35,930 nucleotides of DNA from an uncultured Bacilli bacterium (GTDB lineage: Bacteria > Bacillota_I > Bacilli_A > RF39 > UBA660). Below the pieces are notes generated by a model. The model saw nothing but the letters and a program-made list of their open reading frames with translations, did no database searches and was not told where the DNA came from. The stretch covers positions 1-35,930 of the forward strand of contig CASRZA010000005.1 in the NCBI GenBank assembly GCA_949439935.1, written 5' to 3'. Below, piece after piece: positions 19,002 to 29,097 of the stretch. The translations under genes and the position numbers were made by a program. Each line of letters opens with the position of its first letter. Position 1 is the stretch's first letter.

Positions 19002-19712
19002 CATAGCATCGATTATACTCGTCAAAATGACATACAATATCACTATTACCAATGCAGCGACTATTGCACCTATAAATTCGCTTGTTAGACACTTCAAGAA
19101 AAATTCGAAAGTGTTCACTCCGTCCTTCAAGTTCTGAGCTAAAAGCATAGGCATGAATAAAATTCTATCAACTATGTAACCTATAAAGATGCTCAATCCC
19201 ATTGCCAAATAATCTACAGTTAAATTGCTGATGGCATTGTAGACAGTCGCATATAACAAATGACTGACGACGAAAGATATCAAAGTTCCAAAAAATTGTC
19301 CTAGCATAGGATGATAAATTCTAAAATCACCTATCGAAAAAAAGTCGCTAGTAAATAAATACTGTATGGTTAAATTGTGACCAGACGTCACATCGTTAGA
19401 AGGGGGAAGCACTCCAACCATTACAATCCCGATAAATATCGTAAATAAAAGAGTACTCATAAATATTCCGTTGCGCGCATCTTTAAATCCATAATACTTA
19501 GAAATATAAGATATTACTAAGAAAGTAAAAGGATAGATAAGTATTCCACCTGTAATCATCACATTTGGCGCAGGTTCATATATCTTTATAGTAAAAATAT
19601 ATGTCGCTATCAATAAAATCGTTAGAAGTCCTACTGCAAAGTATGGTTTTTTCTTTTCTTCTGTCTTCTTTAAACTTGGCCTTTTCAACATAACCCCATT
19701 ATTATTCTCCAT
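18981..19712 (-). CDS. Queuosine precursor transporter (YhhQ/VUT family)
   Basis: Polytopic; GGILIYPFTFLVISYISKYYGFKDAR motif. Confidence 0.75.
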   Translation of the reverse strand: MENNNGVMLKRPSLKKTEEKKKPYFAVGLLTILLIATYIFTIKIYEPAPNVMITGGILIYPFTFLVISYISKYYGFKDARNGIFMSTLLFTIFIGIVMVGVLPPSNDVTSGHNLTIQYLFTSDFFSIGDFRIYHPMLGQFFGTLISFVVSHLLYATVYNAISNLTVDYLAMGLSIFIGYIVDRILFMPMLLAQNLKDGVNTFEFFLKCLTSEFIGAIVAALVIVILYVILTSIIDAMKKRQTV

Positions 19713-19828
19713 ATTCTATCACCAACTTTATAATACCCCATTTTAATTAAAAAGAAAAGTAAATCTTGTCGAAAGACTTTAAAAAGTGTCTACTTTATGA
19801 AAAAATTATTACGGTAAGGAGAGATATT

Positions 19829-19927
19829 ATGCCGAGAGTCGAAATTTACTTAGATAGTTTAATCGAAAAAATAAGCTATGCAAAGATGATCATTACAGTC
19901 AAAGAGACTTTAAAAGATAAAGATTAG
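19829..19927 (+). CDS. Possible 32 aa small protein (MPRVEIYLDSLIEKISYAKMIITVKETLKDKD)
   Basis: AAGGAGAG RBS upstream; not in ORF track because of size. Confidence 0.35.
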   Translation: MPRVEIYLDSLIEKISYAKMIITVKETLKDKD

Positions 19928-19988
19928 TTAGGACTTCCAGTTTTAGACATTTTCTGCTATAATTATAGAAAGTAGAAAGTGTGGTAGT

Positions 19989-21098
19989 ATGTTGGAATTC
20001 GTAATTAACATTTTTGAAAATGAAAAGTATGCCAAAAGAATAACGACATGTTTTATAGCTTTCGTTGTAATCGTCACAAGTTTCTTCATAACGAGTGCAA
20101 TAAAGATGTATCATACGAAAATCAAACCTTTAAACGAACTGAAACTGATCTATGAATTCAAACCGAATACCATCAAATATCAGGCGTTTAACGATACGAA
20201 CATATCGGGAGATATAAGCGAAAAATTCCTGTCATATGGCGTTTCCTACGGAATCGATGTCTCGGAGTGGCAAGGCTCCATCGATTGGGAAAAAGTCAAA
20301 GCTACGGGGATTTCTTTTGCTATGATAAGATGCGGTTTTAGACAAACAGAGGGATCGGAAGTTATAGAAGATGCCACTTTTAGACAAAACATCGAAGGTG
20401 CAACTAAAGCTGGGTTAAAAGTAGGCGTTTACTTTTTTGGAACGGCCAAAAATGAACGAGAAGCGATAGAAGAAGCAGAATTCACAGTAAATCTTATAAA
20501 AGATTATCATCTTACTTACCCAGTCGTATATGACATAGAAACTTTTAATTCAGGTAGATTAAAAAATATAGGGATGTCGACGATCACAAATAATGTTCTT
20601 GCATTCACGGAGACAGTGGGCTCCTTCGGTTATGAAACGATGATATATTCGTTCAAGGATGCTCTGAGCTACTACTTAGACATGGGTAGATTGGAAGGAA
20701 AACTAATCTGGTTAGCGCATTGGGTAAACAAGACTGATTATAATGGACAATACCACATGTGGCAATACTCTGATTCAGGAAGAGTTGACGGTATAAAGAC
20801 GAACGTCGATTTAAACATTTCTTATTTTGACTATGTCGATGATGAGGATAAGATAATACCTAGTCCAGACGGAGAACACTCTACAGACGTTTCTTTCACA
20901 CCAGTAGAAGAAGAGGTAAAGACTATAAAATCTGCTACTATCAGAACGAGTCCTACTTCGACTATTCCAAATAAACTTGGAACCGTCAAAAAAAATACGA
21001 CGATGTTGAGAACTGGAATCTCTGAAAAATACTCGAGAGTAATTTACGATGGAAGAACTGTATATATATTAAATAAGGATATACGTTTGAGCTCTTGA
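19989..21098 (+). CDS. GH25 lysozyme with N-terminal TM anchor and C-terminal SH3-like tail
   Basis: GIDVSEWQGSIDWEKVKATGISFAMIRCG…YPVVYDIE…MWQYSDSGRVDGI…DLN. Confidence 0.93.
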   Translation: MLEFVINIFENEKYAKRITTCFIAFVVIVTSFFITSAIKMYHTKIKPLNELKLIYEFKPNTIKYQAFNDTNISGDISEKFLSYGVSYGIDVSEWQGSIDWEKVKATGISFAMIRCGFRQTEGSEVIEDATFRQNIEGATKAGLKVGVYFFGTAKNEREAIEEAEFTVNLIKDYHLTYPVVYDIETFNSGRLKNIGMSTITNNVLAFTETVGSFGYETMIYSFKDALSYYLDMGRLEGKLIWLAHWVNKTDYNGQYHMWQYSDSGRVDGIKTNVDLNISYFDYVDDEDKIIPSPDGEHSTDVSFTPVEEEVKTIKSATIRTSPTSTIPNKLGTVKKNTTMLRTGISEKYSRVIYDGRTVYILNKDIRLSS

Positions 21099-21161
21099 GT
21101 ATATACCTTGACAAATACTTAAAAGGTTAGTAAAATGTTTCTTATAAGAAGGGTGAATGCT

Positions 21162-21497
21162 ATGTACGAAGTAGATATCAAATTGACTCCAGAGGATATA
21201 TTGGACAAAGAATTTAAGTTTGATACTAAAGGTTATCGGCCTAAAGAAGTCGACGAATACCTCGATATGATAATCGAAGATTATAAAGAGTTCATCCGAC
21301 TTGTCAAAAAGTTAGATAAAGAGAATCATGAATTAAAAGAAGAAAACAACAATCTCACTAATGAAGTTAGAAAACTCAAGATTTCTCTCGAAGCTCAAGA
21401 AGAAAGTGAATCGACGGGAAAATTTGGAACGAGCAATGTCGATATCCTTAAGAGAATTTCTAATCTTGAAAAGATCGTATACGGAAAGAATGAATAA
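21162..21497 (+). CDS. gpsB: Cell-division protein GpsB/DivIVA family
   Basis: LTPEDILDKEFKFDTKGYRPKEVDEYLDMIIEDYKEF; adjacent to rnpB as in Bacillus. Confidence 0.88.
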   Translation: MYEVDIKLTPEDILDKEFKFDTKGYRPKEVDEYLDMIIEDYKEFIRLVKKLDKENHELKEENNNLTNEVRKLKISLEAQEESESTGKFGTSNVDILKRISNLEKIVYGKNE

Positions 21498-21843
21498 TAC
21501 TCGGACAAACGCTGGTAGTGCATGCTACTTGAGGAAAGTCCTTGCTCACTCAGTCTGTGATGACTGGTAATGTTTGTGCTAGGGGAATGAATAACCCTAG
21601 GCATGTTTTACATGACGGCTTCGAAAAAACCTATCCATGGTTTGACTAGATATAAAAGTGCCAAAGAGACGAGTCTTACTGGAAACGGTAAGAGTGGAAC
21701 GTGGTAAACCCCGCAAGTGAGAAACCCAAATTTTGGTAGGGGAGTCTCGAGTGAAGAAACGAATTTAACTCGAGGTTTAGACTCTGTCTAAAAGATAAAT
21801 GTTTGTCACCCGAAAGGGTACAGAACAAGGCTTATAGAGTATT
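21496..21843 (+). ncRNA. rnpB: RNase P RNA (type B)
   Basis: GAGGAAAGTCC, GAGTGGAACGTGGTAAACCCC, GAGAAACCCAAATTTTGGTAGGGG, ACAGAACAAGGCTTATAG; P1 AATACTC/GAGTATT. Confidence 0.97.
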
Positions 21844-21872
21844 ATTTTTTTCATAAAAGGATGTGAAAAGTC

Positions 21873-22319
21873 TTGAACGAGATAGGAGAAAATTTTAAGG
21901 AGGCTAGACTTTCTTCGAGCATAAGCTTAGATGAAACTAGTGCCGACACTAATATCCCGATTGAAGCGTTAGAACAGATAGAAGAAGGCTCCATTGGAAG
22001 CTTCAAAGATATCTTTAAATTGAAAGAATATCTTCAAACTTATGCTAAGTATTTAGGGTTAGATGCAAATAAAGTAATCGATGATTTTAACGAGTACATG
22101 TTTGAATATACCTCTAAAATTCCACTCGACGACCTGGCCGAAAAGATGTTCGAACAGGAAAAAGAGAAGCAGAAAGAGGAGACTGGAGATATCAAAGTCG
22201 TATCCCCTTATTTAAATCCAAAAGAGGAATCCAAAATTGCAAAATACGTTTTTATGGCTATTTTAATAATAGTGCTCATCGCCATTGCGATGATATGGGC
22301 AATAAAGCAAGTTGCGTAG
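21873..22319 (+). CDS. RodZ-like helix-turn-helix protein with C-terminal TM (TTG start)
   Basis: MNEIGENFKEARLSSSISLDETSADTNIPIEALEQIEEG; TM near C-terminus; upstream of pgsA. Confidence 0.8.
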   Translation: MNEIGENFKEARLSSSISLDETSADTNIPIEALEQIEEGSIGSFKDIFKLKEYLQTYAKYLGLDANKVIDDFNEYMFEYTSKIPLDDLAEKMFEQEKEKQKEETGDIKVVSPYLNPKEESKIAKYVFMAILIIVLIAIAMIWAIKQVA

Positions 22320-22328
22320 GAGGTTAAC

Positions 22329-22925
22329 ATGAATTTACCCAACAAAATAACAGTGTCGAGAATCATACTTTCAATAGTAGTTCTCATCATGATGGTCATA
22401 CCGTTTTATCAAATAGGTTTTGAATGGCCCACATACATAGTGGCTGGCAGGATAGAAGTCAGTTTAAAATACTTGATCGTTGCCGTCTTGTTCATAATTG
22501 CCAGTTGTACAGACTTCTTAGACGGATACTTGGCAAGAAAGAACAACCTAGTCACGGATTTTGGAAAAGTGATGGATGCGATTGCCGATAAGATCCTCGT
22601 CAATGGAATTTTGATAGTACTAGCGGTCGACGGTTTTATTTCAGTAGCCATCCCCGTAATCATCATCACGAGAGATACTTTTGTAGATTCGATAAAGATG
22701 GTCGGTGGTAAAAGTGGAAAAGCTGTCGGAGCGAGTATGGCAGGCAAGATCAAGACGATCTGTATGATGACGGGAGTATCTCTGATGCTTCTTTACAACC
22801 TACCTTTTGAGCTCATCAACATAAAAGTTGCCGATGGCTTGATAGTACTTGCAACTATACTTTCCGTAGTTTCAGGTATCCAGTATTTTAATACTTACAA
22901 AGATGCTTTGTGTAAAGAGATGTAA
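22329..22925 (+). CDS. pgsA: CDP-diacylglycerol-glycerol-3-phosphate 3-phosphatidyltransferase
   Basis: MNLPNKITVSRI; CDP-alcohol phosphotransferase motif DFLDGYLARKNNLVTDFGKVMDAIADK. Confidence 0.95.
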   Translation: MNLPNKITVSRIILSIVVLIMMVIPFYQIGFEWPTYIVAGRIEVSLKYLIVAVLFIIASCTDFLDGYLARKNNLVTDFGKVMDAIADKILVNGILIVLAVDGFISVAIPVIIITRDTFVDSIKMVGGKSGKAVGASMAGKIKTICMMTGVSLMLLYNLPFELINIKVADGLIVLATILSVVSGIQYFNTYKDALCKEM

Positions 22926-23023
22926 CGTCTCTTTTTTCTTTACACTAGTTTTAAAACCATTAAAAAAAAATTTCACTTTAAAAATCTTTAGTTGTATAAT
23001 AAATCTAGAATAGGAGTGAAAAA

Positions 23024-24184
23024 ATGGGTTTAATAAAAGCCTTGACGAGTTCAGTCTCATCTGGATTAGGAGATCAATTTAAAGAATTTGTAGTATGTCC
23101 AGTTACTGACTCAAATATATTAATCCAAAAAGGAGAGGTAAAACATGGCGATGGAAATCGCAACCCAAGTGAGGGGATAATAACGAATGGAAGCGGAATC
23201 GTCGTTCCCGAAGGAATGTGTATGCTACTCATCGATAATGGAGCAATAGTAGAATTCGTAAGTGAAAGTGGAACTTATAAATATGATTCTAGTACAGAAC
23301 CAACCATATTTGAAGGCGGATTTTTCAAAGGAGTAAAGGAAACTATAAAGACGATCGGCAACAGAATAACTTATGGTGGTCAAGTTGCCCACGATCAAAG
23401 AGTTTACTATATAAATACCAAAGTGATAACAGGAAACAAATTTGGAAGTCCTCAACCTAAAAAAATCACCGATGAAAAGTATGGTATGTTAGAAGTTACT
23501 TTCTTTGGAGAATATGCTTTCCAAGTCGTCGATCCTGCCAAATTGATCTCGAGTGTCATCGGAACGAATGCTAAAGATACCATCACTACCGATGAAGTCG
23601 TAGGAGGACAATTGAAAACGAAGTTTATAGAGCAACTCACTCAAGCTATTGCAGTCGTAATGCGAAAGGCAAAAGTGTCCTTTGGAGATATTGCTCTTTA
23701 TGGTGGTGACCTATCACAAGAAATGAACGATTGTCTAGATGAATCTTGGAAAAAACAATACGGCCTTGAAATAACAGACGTCGCACTCGGCGACATCAAT
23801 CTCACAGAAGATTCGATGAAGAGAGTAAGTAGAATAGATGACGCCCAAATATTCAGTAATAAAAGTTTACAATCAGGTCTAATGGCTACGGCGACAAGCG
23901 AAGCAATGACAAACGCAGCATCTAATTCGAGTGGAGCAATGATGGGATTCGCCGGAATGAATATGGCTACGAACTTTGGAAATAACATCTTAAACTCAGT
24001 AAATCAGAATACCGACGATCTACCAGCATTTAACACGACAAATCAACCAGAACCAGGAACTATCTTTAAGAAAGATGAAAATCCACAAGAATCTAAGATC
24101 CAGTCTACAGAGAAATTTTGCTCTAACTGTGGAGTAAAGGCGTCTGGAAACTTCTGCTCTTCATGTGGAACTAAATTAAGTTGA
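23024..24184 (+). CDS. SPFH-domain, zinc-ribbon protein (YdjI/virion-core-like)
   Basis: YdjI-like N-terminus; C-terminal CSNCGVKASGNFCSSCGTKL. Confidence 0.85.
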   Translation: MGLIKALTSSVSSGLGDQFKEFVVCPVTDSNILIQKGEVKHGDGNRNPSEGIITNGSGIVVPEGMCMLLIDNGAIVEFVSESGTYKYDSSTEPTIFEGGFFKGVKETIKTIGNRITYGGQVAHDQRVYYINTKVITGNKFGSPQPKKITDEKYGMLEVTFFGEYAFQVVDPAKLISSVIGTNAKDTITTDEVVGGQLKTKFIEQLTQAIAVVMRKAKVSFGDIALYGGDLSQEMNDCLDESWKKQYGLEITDVALGDINLTEDSMKRVSRIDDAQIFSNKSLQSGLMATATSEAMTNAASNSSGAMMGFAGMNMATNFGNNILNSVNQNTDDLPAFNTTNQPEPGTIFKKDENPQESKIQSTEKFCSNCGVKASGNFCSSCGTKLS

Positions 24185-24191
24185 CGGACTT

Positions 24192-24725
24192 ATGAACGAA
24201 ATCTTAAAATACGACAAAGAATTTTCAGAAAGTAATTTCAAATCTTTTGTCGACAACGTTTTCATACAGATCCATCTAGCTATAATGACCAAAGAGATCG
24301 AAAAAGTTAAACACTTCATGTCCGACGAAGTATACGATGCATACTATTCCAAAGTCGAGAATCTTAAATCTCGTGGCAGAATACAGATGTACGATGAAAT
24401 AAACGTAAAATCCACGGCGATCATAGGAGCACAGATACTTGGCAATGCCATTTCCATAGAAGTTTTACTTATCTCTAGATATATGGACTATCTTCTCGAT
24501 GAAGAAGGAGTCTACGTGAGTGGAGAAAACACTTATAGAATCGAAAAAAACAACTATATGACTTTCACGAAAAAGCACTCAAACAAAACTTTAGGATCTG
24601 TAAGAAAATGTCCAGGTTGCCGTGCTCCCATAGATGTAAATGCGAATGGCCTCTGTTCTTACTGTGGTTCGACATTCGATTTGGAAGATAAAGGTTGGAT
24701 CTTAACCAGAATAGAAACGAGGTAA
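24192..24725 (+). CDS. Tim44-like domain protein with C-terminal zinc ribbon
   Basis: CPGCRAPIDVNANGLCSYCGSTFD; linked and similar to next ORF. Confidence 0.75.
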   Translation: MNEILKYDKEFSESNFKSFVDNVFIQIHLAIMTKEIEKVKHFMSDEVYDAYYSKVENLKSRGRIQMYDEINVKSTAIIGAQILGNAISIEVLLISRYMDYLLDEEGVYVSGENTYRIEKNNYMTFTKKHSNKTLGSVRKCPGCRAPIDVNANGLCSYCGSTFDLEDKGWILTRIETR

Positions 24726-24727
24726 CT

Positions 24728-25639
24728 ATGAAAAAACTCTCTAAAATTTTCATATTAGTTCTATTGACGATCGCGTTTATTATATCGAACTTTTCTGTAG
24801 TAAAAGCCGACTCTGGATGGGACGGAAGTTACGGCGGAGGAGGATCAACTGGTGGATGGTCCAGTGGAGGAAGCCACGGAGGCGGTTGGTCGAGTGGAGG
24901 TAATCATCGTCCAAGTAGTGGTGGGCACGGTGGCAAATCGACCAAAGAAGACATTTATACTGCAGTGGTTACTTTTGGCGTCGTCGTAATAATTATTGCC
25001 ATAGTGTATATAAGTCAGTTGAAAAAAAGTGCAAATTTCCAATCTAGCAAATCGCCACTTCCCGATACGACGACGACACCGGTCTCTATAAACTTACCTC
25101 TTTCAGATAAAGTTAAGAGAATACTTCCAAATTTCGATGAAAAACGATTCATCGATCAAGCTTACGAGATCTACAAAGACATACAAGTTGCTTGGATGGA
25201 CTTCGACTATGAGACGTTGAGAAAACTCACTACCGACGAACTCTATAACCTATATCATTCACAATTAGTAGCCTTAAGTGTTAAGAAACAAAAAAATATC
25301 ATGAAAGACTTTAAACTTTTTGGTGCCAAAATTACGAATGTCGAACATAACAATGCGAGTATTTCGATAAAGATCAACATGCAAATCGAATGTACCGATT
25401 ATGTAATCGACAAAAACGAAAAAGTGGTTCGAGGCGACGCAAACGATAGGATGTTTTACAATTATGAGATGACATTTATAAAAGGTCTGAACGAAAAAGA
25501 TAACAAATGTCCTAATTGTAATGCTCCACTAGAAAATGTCCATTCGTCCGTTTGTCCGTACTGTAACTCGACTATTATAAGCGACAATCACGACTGGGTA
25601 CTTTCAAAAAAACAGATGTTAAATCAATCTATAAAATAA
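24728..25639 (+). CDS. Tim44-like membrane protein with Gly/Ser-rich segment and zinc ribbon
   Basis: Signal/TM, GSYGGGGSTGGWSSGGSHGGGWSSGG, CPNCNAPLENVHSSVCPYCNSTI; start revised from 24695. Confidence 0.8.
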   Translation: MKKLSKIFILVLLTIAFIISNFSVVKADSGWDGSYGGGGSTGGWSSGGSHGGGWSSGGNHRPSSGGHGGKSTKEDIYTAVVTFGVVVIIIAIVYISQLKKSANFQSSKSPLPDTTTTPVSINLPLSDKVKRILPNFDEKRFIDQAYEIYKDIQVAWMDFDYETLRKLTTDELYNLYHSQLVALSVKKQKNIMKDFKLFGAKITNVEHNNASISIKINMQIECTDYVIDKNEKVVRGDANDRMFYNYEMTFIKGLNEKDNKCPNCNAPLENVHSSVCPYCNSTIISDNHDWVLSKKQMLNQSIK

Positions 25640-26040
25640 AGTTGAAGGACGATCTGTCTTTTTCTATCCACTTAAAAAAGGACTTTGCTTTTAAATGCTA
25701 AATTTATAAATCAAAGTGGAGTAAATAATATAATAGAAAATACTCAGATAGATTTTGAAAATAAATCTCAAACAGACTAGTAACTCAACGCTAAAGAACT
25801 ATATAGGCCTCACTTTGAAATTGAACATACCATCTTGGTCTAAACGCTAATCGATTGTTAGCTATGGCAACTCAAAAAGAGGCTTACACCCTAGCGTCCC
25901 AGAATCAGATGGAGGAACGGTCTAATGCTGATTAATGACGTTTGACGCCTATCAAGAATGAGATTTACAAATTATTTTGACAGAGCATGGGAACAATTGA
26001 AAATCCGTTCATCCTATAAATACAATCTTTAGATTTTTTC

Positions 26041-26067
26041 AAAAAAAAGAGAGCTTATCTCTTTTTT
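26041..26067. terminator. Bidirectional terminator AAAAAAGAGAGCTTATCTCTTTTTT
   Basis: Inverted repeat with T runs both ways, between convergent genes. Confidence 0.7.
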
Positions 26068-26849
26068 GTTATCTTGTCGATGATTTCTTGTCCACTTACG
26101 CTGCTGTTTCCGAATGCTTGCAGCACTTCTATAGGTACAGCAAATATTATCGTGTTAGATTGATCAGACGAAATGTCATTGATCGTAGCCAAAGTTCTCA
26201 AATGGAGAGCTCCCGGACAAGAAGCCATAGTACTAGCGGCTTCTGCTAAATTCTTACTAGCTTCGATTTCACCGATAGATTTTGTGATAACCGCTTGCTT
26301 CTCGCGTTCTGCCTCTGCAACCTTCGCGATAACCCTCTGCATCTCATCTGGCAACCTAATATCTTTTAATTCGACATTTTCGACCTTGATGCCCCAAGGA
26401 TCACTTGCTTCGTCTATAACTTTACAAATGTTTTCACTGATCTTTTCGCGTTCTGACAACAACTCATCCAAAGTGACTGCTCCGACTGCATTACGCATCG
26501 TAGTTTGTGCTAACTGTCCCACCGCATAATAATAATCTTGAACCGCTAAGATTGACTTAGAAGCATCGAAGATATTGTAATATATGACTGCGTTAATTCT
26601 TATCGATACATTATCTTTTGTAATCGCATCTTGTTCAGGAACGTCGACAGCCTTAGTACGGACATCTACCTTCCTATAACTTTGAATAACTGGCAATACC
26701 AAATTCCATCCGGGTTTCAATATTTTAGAGAATTTACCGAAACTGAATAAAACTCCTCTTTCATATTCTTCGATCTGTTTTATCGACATGAGAATCAATA
26801 CGACGACGATGATAGCTAAAATGATCAAAAATCCTTCCATTTTCCACAT
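26055..26849 (-). CDS. Slipin/stomatin-like SPFH (band 7) protein
   Basis: IEEYERGVLFSFGKFSKILKPGWNLVLPVI…VDVPEQDAITKDNVSIRINAVIYY. Confidence 0.92.
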   Translation of the reverse strand: MWKMEGFLIILAIIVVVLILMSIKQIEEYERGVLFSFGKFSKILKPGWNLVLPVIQSYRKVDVRTKAVDVPEQDAITKDNVSIRINAVIYYNIFDASKSILAVQDYYYAVGQLAQTTMRNAVGAVTLDELLSEREKISENICKVIDEASDPWGIKVENVELKDIRLPDEMQRVIAKVAEAEREKQAVITKSIGEIEASKNLAEAASTMASCPGALHLRTLATINDISSDQSNTIIFAVPIEVLQAFGNSSVSGQEIIDKITKKR

Positions 26850-26957
26850 ACTCCTTTCACCACATACTTTAATACATTTAATATGCTAAGTCAAGGGAAA
26901 ATATTACTGGAAATCAAAAACTTAAGTATGCTATAATTTAAGAACTAAAGGAGTTTG

Positions 26958-28703
26958 ATGACCATGAAATCTAAATCAGAATTATTTCAAAATGCGAAAA
27001 AAATGTGGAAATACATGAGAGAGAGCAAACCGAGCCTAATAGGCTATGCAATCGTTAGCATTGTGGAATCCATCATAAGCGTGATATTGCCACTGATCTC
27101 AGCTAAAATCATTTTAAATATGACAGAAGGTGCGATAGCCCAGCTGATATACGCGAGCTTAACCGTCCTCATAATAGAAATTCTATTTAATGTTGCTAAC
27201 AGTTATAAAGCTCATTTCTACCAGAATGTCTATAGAAAAACTCTAATAAACTTACAGATGGCAGTAGCAAAAGAGACTTTAAAACTAGAGATAAAAGAGA
27301 TCGACAAAAATTCATCTGGACTTTTCATCGATAGACTTAATAAGGATACCAAGGACATTTCGGGTATCTTTATGGAATATACTTATTGGCTCTCTTCTAT
27401 CATCTCGAACGTAGGAGTCCTCATCACGGTGTTTATTCTGAATAAATACTTATTTCTCTTTGCCATCGCATCGTCTATAGGAAACTTTCTGATAAACAAA
27501 AAAAGCTTGAGTAAACAATATGAAATACAAAAAGAAGTTCGTACTCTTCAAGAAAAGAAGACAGGTCTAACTGCCGAAGTAATAAGAGGAATAAAAGATA
27601 TCAAAGTGTTGAATGCTAGCAAGACAGTTCTAAGCCAAGTTGAGAACAAAATTAAAGGTACTACTGAAGAAGAAATTAAGATGTTAAACGTTCGAAGGAA
27701 ATATTATCTATTACGGTATATTATCAGCTCATTAAGCGACTTCTTATTTATCGTTTTAGGATGCTTTCTCTATACAAAAGGGCTCCTCGCCATTGCGACG
27801 TTCGTAATCGTATACAACTATCAATCGAAAGTTAAAAATCTCCTAAATGGAATAGGACAACTCATGGAATTTAATAAAAAGTTCATCGTATCCTCTTCGA
27901 GAATATTCGAGATCATAGACGATGAAAAATTCTCAAAAGAAAAATTCGGACACAAAGAGATACAAAAATTGACAGGTCATATAGAATTTAAGGATGTATC
28001 ATTCGGTTATGAAAATGATATGCCCATTCTTAATGATATGTGCTTCGAGATTAAGCCTAACGAAAAAGTAGCCTTCGTCGGAAAAAGTGGAGCAGGGAAA
28101 ACGACTGTTTTTAACCTTTTGACGAAACTGTACCAAACTACTGACGGTAAAATACTTCTAGATGGAACGAATATCGACGAGTTAGACTGCGATTCTATAA
28201 GGAACAACATGTCGATAATCACACAAAATCCATACATTTTCAACATGTCCATCAAAGACAATCTTCTTTTAGCTAAAGAAGACGCTACTATGGACGAAAT
28301 TAGACAGTCGTGTAAGATGGCATCGATCGACGATTTTATAATGACTCTGCCAGATAAGTATGACACCATACTGGGTGAAAATGGAGTTATTTTATCTGGA
28401 GGTCAAAAACAACGCTTAGCGATCGCCAGAGGTCTTCTCATGAAGACGGAGATAATGCTTTTCGACGAAGCTACCTCGGCTCTAGACAATGAGACTCAAA
28501 CAGAGATCCAAAATGCTATCGATAACTTAAAAGGCGAATATACGATTCTAATCGTAGCTCACAGACTTTCTACGATCATAGACAGCGATAAAATATTCGT
28601 AGTAGATGATGGCAAAATAGTCGCGAGTGGTACACACAAAGCACTATTAAAAAAATCAAAACTATATAGAAGTCTATATGAAAAAGATTTAGAGGCAATA
28701 TAA
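26958..28703 (+). CDS. ABC exporter, fused permease and ATPase
   Basis: Walker A GKSGAGKTTVFN; LSGGQKQRLAIARGLL; ILIVAHRLSTI. Confidence 0.95.
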   Translation: MTMKSKSELFQNAKKMWKYMRESKPSLIGYAIVSIVESIISVILPLISAKIILNMTEGAIAQLIYASLTVLIIEILFNVANSYKAHFYQNVYRKTLINLQMAVAKETLKLEIKEIDKNSSGLFIDRLNKDTKDISGIFMEYTYWLSSIISNVGVLITVFILNKYLFLFAIASSIGNFLINKKSLSKQYEIQKEVRTLQEKKTGLTAEVIRGIKDIKVLNASKTVLSQVENKIKGTTEEEIKMLNVRRKYYLLRYIISSLSDFLFIVLGCFLYTKGLLAIATFVIVYNYQSKVKNLLNGIGQLMEFNKKFIVSSSRIFEIIDDEKFSKEKFGHKEIQKLTGHIEFKDVSFGYENDMPILNDMCFEIKPNEKVAFVGKSGAGKTTVFNLLTKLYQTTDGKILLDGTNIDELDCDSIRNNMSIITQNPYIFNMSIKDNLLLAKEDATMDEIRQSCKMASIDDFIMTLPDKYDTILGENGVILSGGQKQRLAIARGLLMKTEIMLFDEATSALDNETQTEIQNAIDNLKGEYTILIVAHRLSTIIDSDKIFVVDDGKIVASGTHKALLKKSKLYRSLYEKDLEAI

Positions 28704-28734
28704 AAAAAGTGGATCATCTCAAAATCCACTTTTT
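28704..28734. terminator. Terminator AAAAAGTGGAT…ATCCACTTTTT
   Basis: 11 bp perfect inverted repeat with T run. Confidence 0.75.
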
Positions 28735-28755
28735 AACAGTTTATAAAATATACGT

Positions 28756-29097
28756 TTATAACGTCTTTTCATCATTATGTTTATACTCAAGATCGCGAAT
28801 ATAACCACATCCAGGATTTACACATTGCATAACTTCTACAGAATCGACTACGGCACGCTCAAATTTATGAGGGACGATCTCAGTCGCTCCGCAAGCACAA
28901 ACTAAAACCTCTTTGTCATCATCGACCTCAGAAATGACAAAATCGTGATGTGGAAGGTCATCTAAAGATTTACCGAAAAGCTTTTCTCTGATTCTTTCAA
29001 ATTGGATGGAATAAACTTTTTTTCCATTTTTAACACGAATCATATGCTCTATCTCTTCCTGAGTAAGAACTTTTCCCATTGGAAGAAATATCTTCAA
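28756..29097 (-). CDS. Small zinc-ribbon-like protein, uncharacterised
   Basis: VCACGATEIV…VMQCVNPGCGYIRD. Confidence 0.7.
   Translation of the reverse strand: MKIFLPMGKVLTQEEIEHMIRVKNGKKVYSIQFERIREKLFGKSLDDLPHHDFVISEVDDDKEVLVCACGATEIVPHKFERAVVDSVEVMQCVNPGCGYIRDLEYKHNDEKTL

Noticed and set aside
19713-19830. preQ1 riboswitch upstream of the YhhQ-type gene
   Set aside because: Predicted promoter is very close to the start codon and no preQ1-like pseudoknot motif was recognisable.
21361-21604. ORFs on both strands over the gpsB 3' end and rnpB
   Set aside because: Overlap the well-supported RNase P RNA.
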